In this document: positions 5,414 to 5,728 of the stretch, one piece after another
Numbering within the stretch: position 1 is the first letter of the stretch
Layout of the letters: each line of letters opens with the position of its first letter
Source: QNFN01 sp033722135
Lineage (GTDB): Bacteria > Pseudomonadota > Gammaproteobacteria > QNFN01
DNA: 5,728 bases
Assembly: GCA_033722135.1 (NCBI GenBank)
Contig: JAWVZO010000164.1
Coordinates: forward strand, 1-5,728
Reading direction: 5' to 3'
Program-made: the position numbers and the translations under genes
The notes under the pieces: generated by a model
What the model was told of the DNA's origin: nothing
The model's input: the letters and a program-made list of their open reading frames with translations, nothing else
Databases searched by the model: none

Positions 5414-5728
5414 ATGACCCGAGTGCTGTTCGCCTGCCTGCTGCTCTCGATCCTGGCCCCGGCGCGGGCGGCCGCCGGCGGCGTCGAGATCGTCTTCGCC
5501 GAACTACGCCGCGGCGGCGACGCCTGGCAGCCCACGGTCACGCTGCGCCACGCCGACACCGGCTGGGAACACTACGCGGACGCCTGGCGCGTGGTCACGC
5601 CCGACGGTCGCGTGCTCAGCCACCGCACACTCTACCACCCACACGTCAACGAGCAGCCGTTCACGCGCAGCGGACCGGCCTTCGCGCCGCCCTCAGGCCG
5701 GCCCCGGGTCGTGGTCGAGGCGCGCGAC
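5414..5728 (+). CDS. Secreted protein of unknown function, N-terminal 105 residues; 3' end outside the window
   Basis: The frame is open from ATG 5414 to the window edge without a stop. Residues 1 to about 20 form a Sec signal peptide: MTR, the hydrophobic core VLFACLLLSIL, then APARAAA with cleavage likely after an Ala near 18-21. The mature part looks like a small beta-sandwich. VEIVFAELRRGG is at 24-35, then TVTLRHADTGWEHYADAW at 41-58. VVTPDGRVLSHRTLYHPHV (60-78) and NEQPFTR (79-85) follow, then VVVEARD (99-105) at the edge. From memory, secreted proteins of about 130-150 residues with a similar HPHV-x-EQPFTRS stretch occur in proteobacteria without assigned function; I could not check this. 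The histidines in HPHV could bind a metal, but that is speculation. The gene diverges from the lipoprotein gene across a 97-bp spacer. Confidence 0.75.
   Translation, partial: MTRVLFACLLLSILAPARAAAGGVEIVFAELRRGGDAWQPTVTLRHADTGWEHYADAWRVVTPDGRVLSHRTLYHPHVNEQPFTRSGPAFAPPSGRPRVVVEARD

Overview
The window is a very GC-rich stretch of bacterial chromosome with dense, strand-alternating genes, G/C-ending codons, GTG as well as ATG starts and very short gaps. The gene content (ATP-type PEP carboxykinase, ThiD, an MtfA-type peptidase, a ferritin-like protein, a Sec-exported hydrolase and a lipoprotein with a lipobox) suggests a Gram-negative proteobacterium. A gammaproteobacterium is my guess, but no marker here settles it. 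I see no mobile element, CRISPR array, tRNA, rRNA, prophage gene or clear sign of transfer. It reads as ordinary core or near-core chromosome.

Layout. On the left, the first 315 codons of pckA (minus strand, 3' end outside the window) diverge from a gene for an exported TIM-barrel amidohydrolase (plus, 1082-1900). That gene converges, with only 6 bp between stops, on a minus-strand pair: thiD (2206-3006) followed by a 100-residue two-helix membrane protein (1907-2209), joined by a GTGA stop/start overlap. A 121-bp spacer separates thiD from a divergent plus-strand pair: a ferritin-like protein (3128-3592) and an MtfA-type zinc peptidase (3611-4393), 18 bp apart. This pair converges on another minus-strand pair: a small lipoprotein (5101-5316) and a 220-residue protein with a degenerate kinase-like pattern (4419-5081), 19 bp apart. 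The window ends inside a divergent gene for a secreted protein of unknown function (5414 onward).

How the genes relate. There is no single pathway. pckA serves gluconeogenesis and thiD serves thiamin pyrimidine synthesis and salvage. The ferritin-like/mtfA and lipoprotein/kinase-like pairs look like two-gene operons of unknown purpose. Both convergent junctions carry a short hairpin without a T-run, which may separate opposing transcripts. The thiD/ferritin-like spacer holds candidate back-to-back promoters whose -35 boxes lie 7 bp apart.

I found no clearly new system. The points most worth a second look are the kinase-like protein with its lipoprotein partner, the ferritin-like protein with an atypical fourth-helix metal site paired with mtfA, and the membrane protein coupled to thiD.
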